From RGIG1934 sp045122895 (GTDB lineage Bacteria; Bacillota; Clostridia; Lachnospirales; Lachnospiraceae): a DNA stretch of 29,899 nucleotides. Positions 1-8,465 of this stretch are shown here, one piece after another; within the stretch, counting starts at the first letter, position 1; every line of letters begins with the position of its first letter. Under the pieces are notes generated by a model that searched no databases, was not told the origin of the DNA, and saw only the letters and a program-made list of their open reading frames with translations. Location of the stretch: NCBI GenBank assembly GCA_045122895.1, contig JBGVIE010000039.1:1-29899 (forward strand), read 5' to 3'. A program made the position numbers and the translations under genes.

Positions 1-695
1 GTTCTACCCATACCGCACTGTATCTCATCTGCTATAAACAGAATATCCTTTTCATCGCAGATTTCTCTTACGCCTTTTATAAATTCTTCTGTCGCCGGAT
101 AAATTCCGCCTTCACCCTGAACCGGCTCAAATATAATTGCACATGTTTTCTCATTAACAAGTGCTTTAACACTGTCAAGATCATTAAATTTTGCAAATTT
201 AACATTGCCAATCATAGGTCCGAATGCTTCCTGATACTTCTTATTGCCTGTCACAGACAAAGCTCCCATAGTTCTTCCATGGAAAGAATGTTCCATGGCA
301 ATTATCTCATGGTCAGTATTTCCATCCTTTAAATACGCATATTTTCTGGCAAGCTTCACAGCTCCTTCAATTGCTTCAGCACCGCTGTTTGTAAAAAATA
401 CCCTGTCCATATCACTTGCCTTTGTGATATTTTTTGCCGCAAGCGTAGCAGGTACATTGTAGAATAAATTCGATGTATGAATAAGCTTATCTACCTGAGC
501 CTTAAGCGCATCATTGTATTCTTTGTTATTATAGCCAAGAGCAAACACTGCTATACCGGCTGCCATATCAAGATATTTTTTTCCATCTGTATCATAAAGA
601 TACACTCCATCGCCCTTTTCAAGAACAATTTTGAATCTGTTGTATGTATGAATCAACAACTCTTCAGCCGTTTCCATATATTCTGTAGTCGTCAT
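1..695 (-). CDS. argD: Acetylornithine aminotransferase (partial, C-terminus beyond window)
   Basis: Class III PLP-dependent aminotransferase that converts N-acetylglutamate semialdehyde to N-acetylornithine in arginine biosynthesis (cytosol). Reading the minus strand from ATG at 695 gives about 231 residues (MTTTEYMETAEELLIHTYNR...) with no stop before the window edge. Visible family motifs are the NSGAEA phosphate-binding stretch, the HSFHGRT segment, EPVQGEGG and ADEIQCGMGR, whose Asp contacts the PLP ring nitrogen. The catalytic lysine would lie beyond base 1. It follows argB by 17 bases and so is very probably the third gene of argJ-argB-argD. Other class III aminotransferases are similar, but the operon context fixes ArgD. 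Confidence 0.95.
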   Translation of the reverse strand, partial: MTTTEYMETAEELLIHTYNRFKIVLEKGDGVYLYDTDGKKYLDMAAGIAVFALGYNNKEYNDALKAQVDKLIHTSNLFYNVPATLAAKNITKASDMDRVFFTNSGAEAIEGAVKLARKYAYLKDGNTDHEIIAMEHSFHGRTMGALSVTGNKKYQEAFGPMIGNVKFAKFNDLDSVKALVNEKTCAIIFEPVQGEGGIYPATEEFIKGVREICDEKDILFIADEIQCGMGR

Positions 696-712
696 AATTT
701 TCCTCTTTTCTA

Positions 713-1612
713 TTATTTATTAAAAAAACGATTTTCGTCTTCGCTTAAAATAGCTGTACCGATACCCTTGTTAGTAAATATTTCAAGTAAAAGACAATGC
801 AAAATCCTACCATCAAGAATATGAACTCTTGATACACCGTTCTCGATTGCATCTATACAGTTATTAAGCTTTGGAAGCATACCTCCACCAATGTTGCCGC
901 TGTCTAACAGTTTCTTGGCATCAGAGATATATAACTCTGAGATAAGTGTTGACTTGTCGTCCGGATTTTCATATACACCTTCAATGTCTGTAAGGAATGC
1001 AAGCTTTTCAGCCTTAACAGCCTTAGCAATAGCACACGCTGCATCATCAGCATTGATGTTATATGTGTTGTACTCATCATCAAGACCTATTGGACACACG
1101 ATTGGAAGAAAATCTTTTTCAAGCAAATCAAACAAAATCTGTGCATTTACTTCCTTAACTTCCCCTACAAATCCAACATCTTCCCCACCTGCGAGCTTCT
1201 TATCAACCTTTAAAAGTCCTCCGTCTTTACCACTGATACCGATTGCGTTAACACCTAACTGCTGAACCATCTTTACAAGGGATTTACCCACTCTGTTAAG
1301 AACCATTTCAGCAATTTCCATAGTAGGTTCATCTGTCACACGAAGACCGTTGATGAATTTTGGTTCCATACCAACCTTATTAACCCATGAGCTTATTTCT
1401 TTGCCGCCTCCATGAACGATAATCGGCTTAAATCCTACTAATTTAAGAAGTGTAACATCTTCGATTACGCTTTTCTTAAGTTCTTCGTCAATCATTGCGC
1501 TTCCACCATATTTCACAACAATTATTTTTCTGTTAAATCTCTGGATATATGGTAACGCTTCAATAAGCACACTTGCTTTCTCCAATAATTTTTCCATTTC
1601 TAAATCTGCCAT
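713..1612 (-). CDS. argB: Acetylglutamate kinase
   Basis: Phosphorylates N-acetylglutamate, the second step of arginine biosynthesis (cytosol). The 299-residue protein has the amino acid kinase motifs KYGGSAM (about 34-40) and VHGGGKE (about 67-72), and GGGMLPKL near the C-terminus. About 25 residues precede the kinase core (EKASVLIEALPYIQRF). This resembles the N-terminal helix of arginine-inhibited hexameric NAGKs, so feedback inhibition by arginine is inferred. An AAGGAG site lies about 11 bases upstream of the ATG. It sits 30 bases after argJ and 17 before argD, so one transcript is likely. Confidence 0.95.
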   Translation of the reverse strand: MADLEMEKLLEKASVLIEALPYIQRFNRKIIVVKYGGSAMIDEELKKSVIEDVTLLKLVGFKPIIVHGGGKEISSWVNKVGMEPKFINGLRVTDEPTMEIAEMVLNRVGKSLVKMVQQLGVNAIGISGKDGGLLKVDKKLAGGEDVGFVGEVKEVNAQILFDLLEKDFLPIVCPIGLDDEYNTYNINADDAACAIAKAVKAEKLAFLTDIEGVYENPDDKSTLISELYISDAKKLLDSGNIGGGMLPKLNNCIDAIENGVSRVHILDGRILHCLLLEIFTNKGIGTAILSEDENRFFNK

Positions 1613-1642
1613 TTTCTTTTATCTCCTTATAAAAATATTGTA

Positions 1643-2881
1643 TTATGAACGGTAATCTGCATTGATTTTTACATAATCATATGTTAAATCACATCCCCAC
1701 GCAGTTGCCTCTTTATCACCCTGCTTAATATCAGCTATACATGTAACCTCAGGCTCTGAAAGAATCTTTGTAGCTTCTTCCTCACTATAATCAGTAGCGA
1801 CACCATCTGAAACTATCTGAATCTTTCCTGCCGCACTTTCAAAGAACAAATCAACAGCTTCCGGATCAAACTTTGCACCGGAATATCCCATGGCACAGAG
1901 GATACGTCCCCAGTTGGCATCATGTCCATAAATAGCCGCCTTCGTAAGAGAAGAAGTAACAATTGATTTACTGATTGTAACTGCCTCTTCCTTTGTAGCA
2001 GCTCCAACCACCTTAACTTCAAACAGAGCTGTACAGCCTTCGCCATCCCCTGCAATACTCTTTGCAAGGAAAGTATTTACATAATTAAGTGCCTTGACAA
2101 ATGCCTTATAATCATCATTGTCACAGGTTATCTCTTCATTGCCTGCCTCACCATTAGCAAGTAATAAAACTGTATCGTTTGTAGATGTATCACCATCAAC
2201 AGATACCATATTAAATGTATCCTTAATATCATCACTTAACGCCTTCTGTAACATCTCTTTTGAAATGGCACAGTCGGTAGTGATAAATCCAAGCATCGTA
2301 CACATATTGATATGAATCATTCCTGAGCCTTTACACATACCGCCGATTGTAACTGTCTTTCCACCGATTGTCGTCTCGACTGCTATCTGTTTACTCACTG
2401 TATCAGTAGTCATAATAGCTTCTGCAGCAAGTGTTGCATCCTCAAAAGAAGTTCCAAGCTTTGGAATCATCATTTTAATTCCTTCTCTGATTTTATCCAT
2501 AGGTAACTGTTTTCCTATTACACCTGTAGAAGCAACAAGAACACTTCCCTCACTCAAATTAAGTCCCTTAATTGTCTCTTCTGATTCTGCATTACAATAA
2601 GAAAAACCTTCTTCACCGGTACATGCATTTGCCACACCACTGTTTACCACAACTGCATGTACATCTTTTCCACTTTCAATTACCTTTTTATCAAATTTTA
2701 CAGGAGCTGCACATACTATATTAGTAGTAAAAGTTCCGGCAGCTCTACATGGAGTCTTACTATAAACCATCGCCATATCTTTCTTTCCTGAATGGTTCGC
2801 CTTAATTCCTACTTCAACTCCGGTTGCACTAAATCCTTTTGGTGCTGTTACGCCACCCTTAATTTCTTTTAGCATACTCAT
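1643..2881 (-). CDS. argJ: Bifunctional ornithine acetyltransferase / N-acetylglutamate synthase
   Basis: Recycles the acetyl group from N-acetylornithine to glutamate and can also use acetyl-CoA. The 412-residue length is normal for an ArgJ precursor that cleaves itself into two chains. The cleavage region is visible as GSGMIHINMCTMLGFITTD, with the nucleophilic Thr at residue 195. The residue before it is Cys194, whereas the textbook motif is Ala-Thr-Met-Leu. STGVIG (about 118-123) and KSIAGDGEG are also family motifs. It is first in argJ-argB-argD and starts 256 bases from the divergent argG. argC, usually found at the head of such clusters, is absent here. Confidence 0.95.
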   Translation of the reverse strand: MSMLKEIKGGVTAPKGFSATGVEVGIKANHSGKKDMAMVYSKTPCRAAGTFTTNIVCAAPVKFDKKVIESGKDVHAVVVNSGVANACTGEEGFSYCNAESEETIKGLNLSEGSVLVASTGVIGKQLPMDKIREGIKMMIPKLGTSFEDATLAAEAIMTTDTVSKQIAVETTIGGKTVTIGGMCKGSGMIHINMCTMLGFITTDCAISKEMLQKALSDDIKDTFNMVSVDGDTSTNDTVLLLANGEAGNEEITCDNDDYKAFVKALNYVNTFLAKSIAGDGEGCTALFEVKVVGAATKEEAVTISKSIVTSSLTKAAIYGHDANWGRILCAMGYSGAKFDPEAVDLFFESAAGKIQIVSDGVATDYSEEEATKILSEPEVTCIADIKQGDKEATAWGCDLTYDYVKINADYRS

Positions 2882-3054
2882 AATTCTACAACTTCCTTTC
2901 TGTATAAATATTTATGTTATAAAAGTCAATGCATTTTCAAGCATTTCCCATTATAATATCTTTTTCCAAATAATGCTAGTGGAATAATTATACACATTCA
3001 ATGCATATTATGCAACCATTATTTTATTTTTATTCATTTTTTCTATTTTATACG

Positions 3055-3083
3055 TTGCATTTATACAACATTTGATGTATAGT
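3055..3083 (+). promoter_or_regulatory. Probable sigma-A promoter of argG
   Basis: TTGCAT at 3055-3060, a 17-base spacer and TATAGT at 3078-3083. Transcription would start around 3090, just before the ATTCAT/TGAAT boxes and the AGGAGG-type ribosome site, 48 bases before the argG start. Confidence 0.6.
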
Positions 3084-3094
3084 TATGAAAGAAA

Positions 3095-3117
3095 ATTCAT
3101 TATGAATAAATATTAAT
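3095..3117. promoter_or_regulatory. Candidate ARG box (ArgR/AhrC operator)
   Basis: ATTCATTATGAAT (3095-3107) overlaps TATGAATAAATATTAAT (3101-3117). The second resembles the 18-base ARG box pattern TGAAT-4-ATTCA, with an intact left half and a degenerate right half. It lies between the argG promoter and the start codon, where a bound repressor would block expression. This is inferred from pattern only. Confidence 0.4.
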
Positions 3118-3137
3118 TTTACGGAGGTAACTTATTT

Positions 3138-4373
3138 ATGAAAGAAAAAGTTGTTCTTGCATATTCAGGTGGTCTTGATACTACTGCAATTATCCCATGG
3201 CTTAAGGAGAACTTCGATTACGATGTAGTTTGTTGTTGTATCGACTGCGGACAGGGAAATGAACTTGATGGTCTTGAAGAAAGAGCAAGACTTTCAGGAG
3301 CTTCTAAATTATATATAGAAGACATTACAGATGAATTCTGTGAAGATTACATAGTTCCATGTGTACAGGCCGGTGCCGTATATGAGAATAAATACTTACT
3401 TGGTACTTCGATGGCAAGACCTGGTATTGCAAAACGTCTTGTTGAAATTGCCCGTAAGGAAGGCGCTGTTGCTATCTGCCACGGTGCTACAGGTAAAGGA
3501 AATGACCAGATTCGTTTTGAGCTTGGTATTAAGGCTTTAGCTCCGGACATCAAGATTATCGCTCCTTGGAGAATGACAGATATCTGGACAATGCAGTCTC
3601 GTGAAGACGAAATCGAATATTGTAAAAAACATGGTATTGATCTTCCGTTCGCTGCTGATTCAAGCTACAGCCGTGACCGTAACTTATGGCATATCAGCCA
3701 TGAAGGTCTTGAACTTGAAGATCCTGCTAACGAACCAAACTACGACCATCTTTTAGTTCTTGGTGTCACACCGGAAAAAGCTCCAGAAGAAGGCGAATAT
3801 GTTACTATGACATTTGAAAAAGGTGTTCCAACTAGTGTTAACGGCGAAAAGATGAAGGTTGCTGACATCATCAGAAAGTTAAACGAGCTTGGCGGAAAGC
3901 ATGGTATTGGTATCGTAGATATCGTGGAAAACCGAGTAGTTGGTATGAAATCACGTGGTGTTTATGAGACTCCTGGTGGAACAATCCTTATGGAAGCTCA
4001 TGCCCAGCTCGAAGAATTAGTACTTGACCGCGCTACAATGGAAGTAAAGAAAGATATGGGTAACAAGTTTGCCCAGATCGTATACGAAGGAAAATGGTTC
4101 ACACCGCTTCGTGAAGCTGTTCAGGCATTTATCGAATCCACACAGGAATATTGTACAGGTGAAGTTAAGTTCAAATTATACAAAGGCAACATCATCAAAG
4201 CCGGCACTACTTCTCCATACTCATTATATAGCGAATCTCTTGCAAGCTTTACAACAGGTGACTTATATGATCATCATGACGCTGACGGATTCATCACATT
4301 ATTCGGCTTACCACTTAAGGTACGCGCTATGAAATGGGAAGAATTAAAGAAGGATAACAAGTACTTAAAATAA
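3138..4373 (+). CDS. argG: Argininosuccinate synthase
   Basis: ATP-dependent ligation of citrulline and aspartate to argininosuccinate in the cytosol. The protein has 411 residues, close to the usual 400-410. The N-type ATP pyrophosphatase P-loop is AYSGGLDT (residues 8-15). Other conserved segments include GATGKGNDQIRFE and YSRDRNLWHIS. The ATG is preceded by GGAGG eight bases upstream. Its strongly biased codons suggest high expression. It is divergent from argJ and ends in its own terminator; argH is not adjacent. Confidence 0.97.
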   Translation: MKEKVVLAYSGGLDTTAIIPWLKENFDYDVVCCCIDCGQGNELDGLEERARLSGASKLYIEDITDEFCEDYIVPCVQAGAVYENKYLLGTSMARPGIAKRLVEIARKEGAVAICHGATGKGNDQIRFELGIKALAPDIKIIAPWRMTDIWTMQSREDEIEYCKKHGIDLPFAADSSYSRDRNLWHISHEGLELEDPANEPNYDHLLVLGVTPEKAPEEGEYVTMTFEKGVPTSVNGEKMKVADIIRKLNELGGKHGIGIVDIVENRVVGMKSRGVYETPGGTILMEAHAQLEELVLDRATMEVKKDMGNKFAQIVYEGKWFTPLREAVQAFIESTQEYCTGEVKFKLYKGNIIKAGTTSPYSLYSESLASFTTGDLYDHHDADGFITLFGLPLKVRAMKWEELKKDNKYLK

Positions 4374-4399
4374 ACCGTAACATCCAGAAACATATCATA

Positions 4400-4436
4400 A
4401 GAAATCAGTTACATTTGTGGCTGATTTCTTTTTTTT
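4400..4436 (+). terminator. Rho-independent terminator of argG
   Basis: Stem AGAAATCAG (4400-4408) pairs with CTGATTTCT (4421-4429) around a 12-base loop and runs into a T tract to 4436. The tract directly abuts the TTGACA of the next promoter. Confidence 0.9.
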
Positions 4437-4463
4437 GACACATATACAAAAATATAGTAAAAT
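4435..4463 (+). promoter_or_regulatory. Promoter of the glycosyltransferase operon
   Basis: TTGACA (4435-4440), a 17-base spacer and TAAAAT (4458-4463) form a near-consensus sigma-A promoter starting in the T tract of the argG terminator. Transcription would begin near 4470. This excludes any start codon further upstream for the glycosyltransferase. Confidence 0.8.
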
Positions 4464-4503
4464 ACGATGGTATGCGATTTTTTTAGAATGGAGGGGATTT
4501 AAT

Positions 4504-5448
4504 ACGAAAACTATAGATGTTGTTGTACCATGTTACAACGAAGAGGAAGTATTAGATATTTTTTATACAGAGACGACAAAAATCACTTCTACAATCGAGT
4601 CATACAATTTTAATTTTATTTTTGTAGATGATGGAAGTCGTGATAAAACTTTAATTAAAATGAAGGCACTTGCAGAGGCACATGATGATGTGAAATACAT
4701 CTCTTTTTCAAGGAATTTTGGAAAAGAATCTGCAATGTATGCAGGGCTTAAGGCAACTACAGCAGATTACGTAATCGTAATGGACGCTGACCTTCAGCAT
4801 CCACCTGCTCTTTTCCCAAGGATGATTGAATCTGTGGAAAACGGTCATGACTGTTGCGCAGCAAGGCGTACTACCAGAAAAGGGGAATCAGTTATCAGAA
4901 GCTTTTTCTCAAGAACCTTCTATAAGCTAAGCAACAAAATGTGTGATGTTGAACTTGTACAGGGAGCTGTTGACTTTAGAATAATGTCAAGACAAATGGT
5001 TGATTCGATTCTTGAGTTATCAGAGGTTCAGCGCTTCTCAAAGGGTCTTTTTATGTGGGTTGGATACGACACAGAATGGATTCCCTACGAGAATATAGAA
5101 CGAACAATAGGTCAGACAAAATGGAGTTTTTCAGGACTTTTCAAATATGCGGTTGACGGAATAACTGCATTTTCAATAACTCCACTCAGAATGGTTACAG
5201 GTATGGGATTTTTCATATCTACTGTTGCTTTCCTGTATATTGCAGTCACATTAATTCAGACACTTGTATGTGGAATTACTGTCCCGGGATATGTAACTAC
5301 TCTTTCGGCAGTTCTTTTTCTTGGAGGAATCATTGAATTCTCATTAGGAATCCTTGGAGAGTACATTGCACATATTTATATAGAGACCAAAGACAGACCG
5401 ATTTATATAACTAAATCGACAAATATCAAAGATTATAACAAGAAATAA
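4504..5448 (+). CDS. GT2 polyprenyl-phosphate glycosyltransferase (GtrB/CsbB/DPM1-like), apparent ACG start
   Basis: Transfers a sugar from a nucleotide sugar to undecaprenyl phosphate on the inner face of the membrane. The GT-A core shows DVVVPCYNEEE, FVDDGSRD and the metal-binding MDADLQHP. The C-terminus has two membrane segments (GMGFFISTVAFLYIAVTLIQ and YVTTLSAVLFLGGIIEFSLG), as in GtrB/CsbB proteins. The predicted length is 314 residues. A strong ribosome site GGAGGGG (4490-4496) is followed seven bases later by ACG AAA ACT ATA GAT. No in-frame ATG, GTG or TTG lies between the promoter and the NTP-binding motif, so ACG is the only well-placed start. It precedes the GtrA-YfhO gene by 10 bases. 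The sugar is unknown. Confidence 0.85.
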   Translation, partial: TKTIDVVVPCYNEEEVLDIFYTETTKITSTIESYNFNFIFVDDGSRDKTLIKMKALAEAHDDVKYISFSRNFGKESAMYAGLKATTADYVIVMDADLQHPPALFPRMIESVENGHDCCAARRTTRKGESVIRSFFSRTFYKLSNKMCDVELVQGAVDFRIMSRQMVDSILELSEVQRFSKGLFMWVGYDTEWIPYENIERTIGQTKWSFSGLFKYAVDGITAFSITPLRMVTGMGFFISTVAFLYIAVTLIQTLVCGITVPGYVTTLSAVLFLGGIIEFSLGILGEYIAHIYIETKDRPIYITKSTNIKDYNKK

Positions 5449-5458
5449 GAGGTATATA

Positions 5459-8407
5459 ATGAAAAATTTAATTTTAAAGTTTACAAACAAAGAAACTATA
5501 TTGTATCTGATCTTCGGCGTGCTCACTACTGCTATCGATTATATAGCATATTTTATTCTTCGCCAATGTGATGTTAATTATGTCATTGCCAATTTAATCA
5601 GTTGGTGTCTGGCAGTAGCATTTGCTTTTGTAACAAACAAGCTGTTGGTATTCAACAGTCGTGGCAAGGACTTTAAAACACTTTTATATGAAGTATTTTC
5701 ATTCGTGGGTGCAAGAATTTTCTCACTGGTATTTAGTATTTTATTCATTGGATTATCAGTTTCAATACTTGGAATCAATGATTTTGTAGCAAAGATAATT
5801 TCCGGTGTATTTGTTATTATTATCAACTATGTTCTTAGCAAACTCTATATCTTCAATAAAGATAGAAAAGTTGGTAAAGAATCATTTTTCAAAGAGAATA
5901 TATTAAGTTTTATCTCATTTTTTGGTGCACTTATCGTGCTTATTGTGTTGTACAAATGTAGAAAAATCTATCCATTTGGTGACAATATGTACTTAAGAAG
6001 CGACTGCTATCATCAGTACGCTCCATTCCACAAAGAGTTCTTCAGAAAGCTTACATCAGGTGAAAGCTTACAGTTCTCATGGAATGTTGGTCTTGGTTCA
6101 AACTTTATCGCTCTGTATGCATACTATCTTGCCAGCCCATTCAACTGGTTTATAGGTCTTGTATCAGAGGCACATATTATTGAATTTATGAATGCTTCAA
6201 TCATTCTTAAATTATCGCTTTGCAGTTTTACAATGTCATATTATTTGAGAAAGAAATTTGATACAAAGAATTTTGCAATTATTGGTTTTTCACTTTTCTA
6301 TGCATTCTCTTCTTATGTGTGTGCATTTTCATGGAACCTTATGTGGTTGGATTGTTTATTCCTTCTCCCACTTATCACACTGGGTATAGAGAAGTTGATA
6401 AAAGAAGGCAAGGGAAATCTGTATTGCCTTTCGCTTGCAACAGCCATTATTTCAAATTATTACATTGCAATTATGCTTTGCATTTACAGTGTTTTGTATT
6501 TTGTCGTAATCCTTATTGCGAATCACAAGGATTCAATTAAGTATTATATACACAAATGCGTATCATTTGGATTTTATTCACTTATATCAGGCGGATTGGC
6601 AGCGTGCCTTTTCTACCCTGCTTTTAAAGCATTATCACAGACGGCTTCAAATGATTTTGACTTCCCTGATACTCTTGAGAGATACTTCTCAGTGTTCAAG
6701 ATGTTATCACGCGCTCTTATGAATGTTAGTCCTTCAATATTTGAGCCACATGATCCTAATGTATATTGTACTGTTGCTGTATTTTTACTCATTCCAATTT
6801 ATTGGATTTCAAACAAAATCGAAATCAAAGAAAAAATCGGAAAAACTGCGATACTTGGTATTTTGTTACTAAGCTTTAATTTAAATATTCCAAACTATAT
6901 ATGGCATGGCTTCCACTTCCCTAACTCATTGCCATGTAGAGAATCATTCATCTACATCTTCTTAATTCTCGTGATGAGTTATGAAGGATTTTTACATGTA
7001 AAAGAGGCATCAAACAAGATGTTGTTTGGAGCATATGGTTTCTCAGTAGCACTATTTTTAGTATTTGAGCAGTTATTTGTAGATGACAGTTACAACTTTA
7101 AGACAATTTATTACAGCTTATTATTTATAACATTTTATCTGTTTACATTTATGTTATACAGAAGCAAGTCAAAGGCAAACATTTTACTTGCAACATATTT
7201 TGTAGTAATAATCGCCGTTGCAGAGACATTTACAAATCTTGAAGCAACAGGCTTTAGTACAACTACAAGAAGTTCTTATCTCAACGATAACAAAAACATT
7301 GAAACTATGTTAACAAAATTAAAAGAAGAGGAAGGCGATTCCTTCTACCGTATCGAAAAGCTTGACAGACGTTCAAAGAACGATGCAGCATGGCACGGAT
7401 ACAAAGGTGCTTCTATCTTCTCGTCTGCAGCAAGCGAGCCAATTAGCAAATTGTATGGCAAGCTCGGATTTGAAGAATCATGTAATGCTTATGGTTATTA
7501 TGGACACACACCATTCCTTAATTCAATATTAAACATAAAGTACTTCTTAAGTGATGACCTTCTTGATGAAGATGAATTGTATACTCTTAAGGACTCGGCT
7601 GTAGACACAAACAATACTATTTTCTTATATGAAAATAAATACACATTACCTGTTGGATTTATGATTGACAACAATCCTATGGATACGTTAAATCTTGAAA
7701 CAACTAATCCATTTAACACAAACAATGACCTTGTAAAAGCTTTTGGTGCAGAAGAGGAAATATTTACAAGACTTGATGTTACTACAGTTGATGAGGACAA
7801 CAATGTTGAGGTTGCTGATGATATGTACATGCTTGTGTACTGTACAAGTTCACTTGACAAGTTAGATGTTGATATCACAGATTCTGACGGAAGCATAACA
7901 AGCAAGACTTTCACAGATATGAAACAGGAGCATACAGTTGAAATTGGTCTTGTAAAAGCCGGTTCAACAGTAACAGTTCGTTCAGGTGACAGCGAAGTGA
8001 CAGATATACAGATTTATGCTTACTCCTTCGACAGAGAAAAATACATCGACCTTATGAATTCTCTTATGGATGGTGGAATGTATGATACTTCATACACAAG
8101 CACATCTCTCACAGGTAAGGTAAACGCTAAAAACGATGGATATTTGTTCACTTCAATCCCGTGTGACAAAGGCTTCAGCGTATATGTGGACGGCAAGAAG
8201 GTTGAGACAGAATCATTACTTGATGCACTTATATTAGTACCTGTATCAGCCGGTACACATACAATCGAATTCAAGTACTCTACTCCTGGTCTATACCTGG
8301 GGTTAACTATTTCAATACTCAGCCTGATAGCGCTTATAGCAGTCAATATATGTAAGAGAAAAATAAATCAAAAATTAGGTCTTACACAGACTACAGTTGA
8401 TGAGTAA
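5459..8407 (+). CDS. GtrA-YfhO fusion: lipid-sugar flippase domain plus YfhO-type membrane glycosyltransferase
   Basis: A 982-residue membrane protein. Residues 1-135 form a complete four-helix GtrA/GtcA domain (FGVLTTAIDYIAYFIL, FVTNKLLVF, IINYVLSKLYIF), the family proposed to flip undecaprenyl-phosphate sugars. From about 150 to the end it matches the YfhO family: a polytopic membrane part with an early SDCYHQYAPF loop (about 181-190), then a long outside-facing C-terminal domain and a last helix near 945-965. In Bacillus, CsbB with YfhO glycosylates lipoteichoic acid. By analogy the fusion would flip the lipid-sugar made by the upstream GT2 enzyme and transfer it to an envelope polymer. 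GAGG lies seven bases before the ATG. The acceptor polymer is unknown. Confidence 0.85.
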   Translation: MKNLILKFTNKETILYLIFGVLTTAIDYIAYFILRQCDVNYVIANLISWCLAVAFAFVTNKLLVFNSRGKDFKTLLYEVFSFVGARIFSLVFSILFIGLSVSILGINDFVAKIISGVFVIIINYVLSKLYIFNKDRKVGKESFFKENILSFISFFGALIVLIVLYKCRKIYPFGDNMYLRSDCYHQYAPFHKEFFRKLTSGESLQFSWNVGLGSNFIALYAYYLASPFNWFIGLVSEAHIIEFMNASIILKLSLCSFTMSYYLRKKFDTKNFAIIGFSLFYAFSSYVCAFSWNLMWLDCLFLLPLITLGIEKLIKEGKGNLYCLSLATAIISNYYIAIMLCIYSVLYFVVILIANHKDSIKYYIHKCVSFGFYSLISGGLAACLFYPAFKALSQTASNDFDFPDTLERYFSVFKMLSRALMNVSPSIFEPHDPNVYCTVAVFLLIPIYWISNKIEIKEKIGKTAILGILLLSFNLNIPNYIWHGFHFPNSLPCRESFIYIFLILVMSYEGFLHVKEASNKMLFGAYGFSVALFLVFEQLFVDDSYNFKTIYYSLLFITFYLFTFMLYRSKSKANILLATYFVVIIAVAETFTNLEATGFSTTTRSSYLNDNKNIETMLTKLKEEEGDSFYRIEKLDRRSKNDAAWHGYKGASIFSSAASEPISKLYGKLGFEESCNAYGYYGHTPFLNSILNIKYFLSDDLLDEDELYTLKDSAVDTNNTIFLYENKYTLPVGFMIDNNPMDTLNLETTNPFNTNNDLVKAFGAEEEIFTRLDVTTVDEDNNVEVADDMYMLVYCTSSLDKLDVDITDSDGSITSKTFTDMKQEHTVEIGLVKAGSTVTVRSGDSEVTDIQIYAYSFDREKYIDLMNSLMDGGMYDTSYTSTSLTGKVNAKNDGYLFTSIPCDKGFSVYVDGKKVETESLLDALILVPVSAGTHTIEFKYSTPGLYLGLTISILSLIALIAVNICKRKINQKLGLTQTTVDE

Positions 8408-8462
8408 AAAAAATAACACCTCGGTGGCTACAGTGTTCTGCCACCGAGGTGCTGTTTTTTTC
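8406..8462. terminator. Bidirectional terminator
   Basis: A 12-bp perfect stem CACCTCGGTGGC (8417-8428) pairs with 8440-8451 around an 11-base loop. T residues follow on the plus strand (8455-8461), and an A run precedes it (8406-8413) that reads as T on the minus strand. It therefore serves both the YfhO gene and the convergent foldase gene. Confidence 0.92.
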
Positions 8463-8465
8463 AAC

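Larger units (their letters stand above)
2882..3137. promoter_or_regulatory. Divergent argJ/argG control region
   Basis: This 256-base AT-rich spacer separates argJ (minus) from argG (plus). It holds several TGCAT/ATGCA and TGAAT/ATTCA half-sites, for example a 13-base palindrome at 3002-3014 (TGCATATTATGCA) and another at 3095-3107 (ATTCATTATGAAT). ArgR/AhrC boxes are pairs of such half-sites, so arginine repression of both directions is inferred. I could not assign a convincing argJ promoter. No RNA gene or small ORF stands out. Confidence 0.55.

Noticed and set aside
477..824. Open frame on the plus strand over argD/argB
   Set aside because: It is antisense to two clear arginine genes, has no ribosome site and no recognisable domain.
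2896..2928. TTGACT-17-TATACA as an argJ promoter
   Set aside because: Although the match is good, transcription would start inside or after the argJ ribosome site, so it cannot be the functional promoter as placed.
4417..4503. Upstream extension of the glycosyltransferase to GTG 4417 or TTG 4435
   Set aside because: These codons lie in the argG terminator and in the -35 element, upstream of the predicted transcription start, with no ribosome site.
7498..8346. Antisense open frames under the YfhO C-terminal domain
   Set aside because: They are shadows of a highly biased coding sequence; no ribosome sites or domains.
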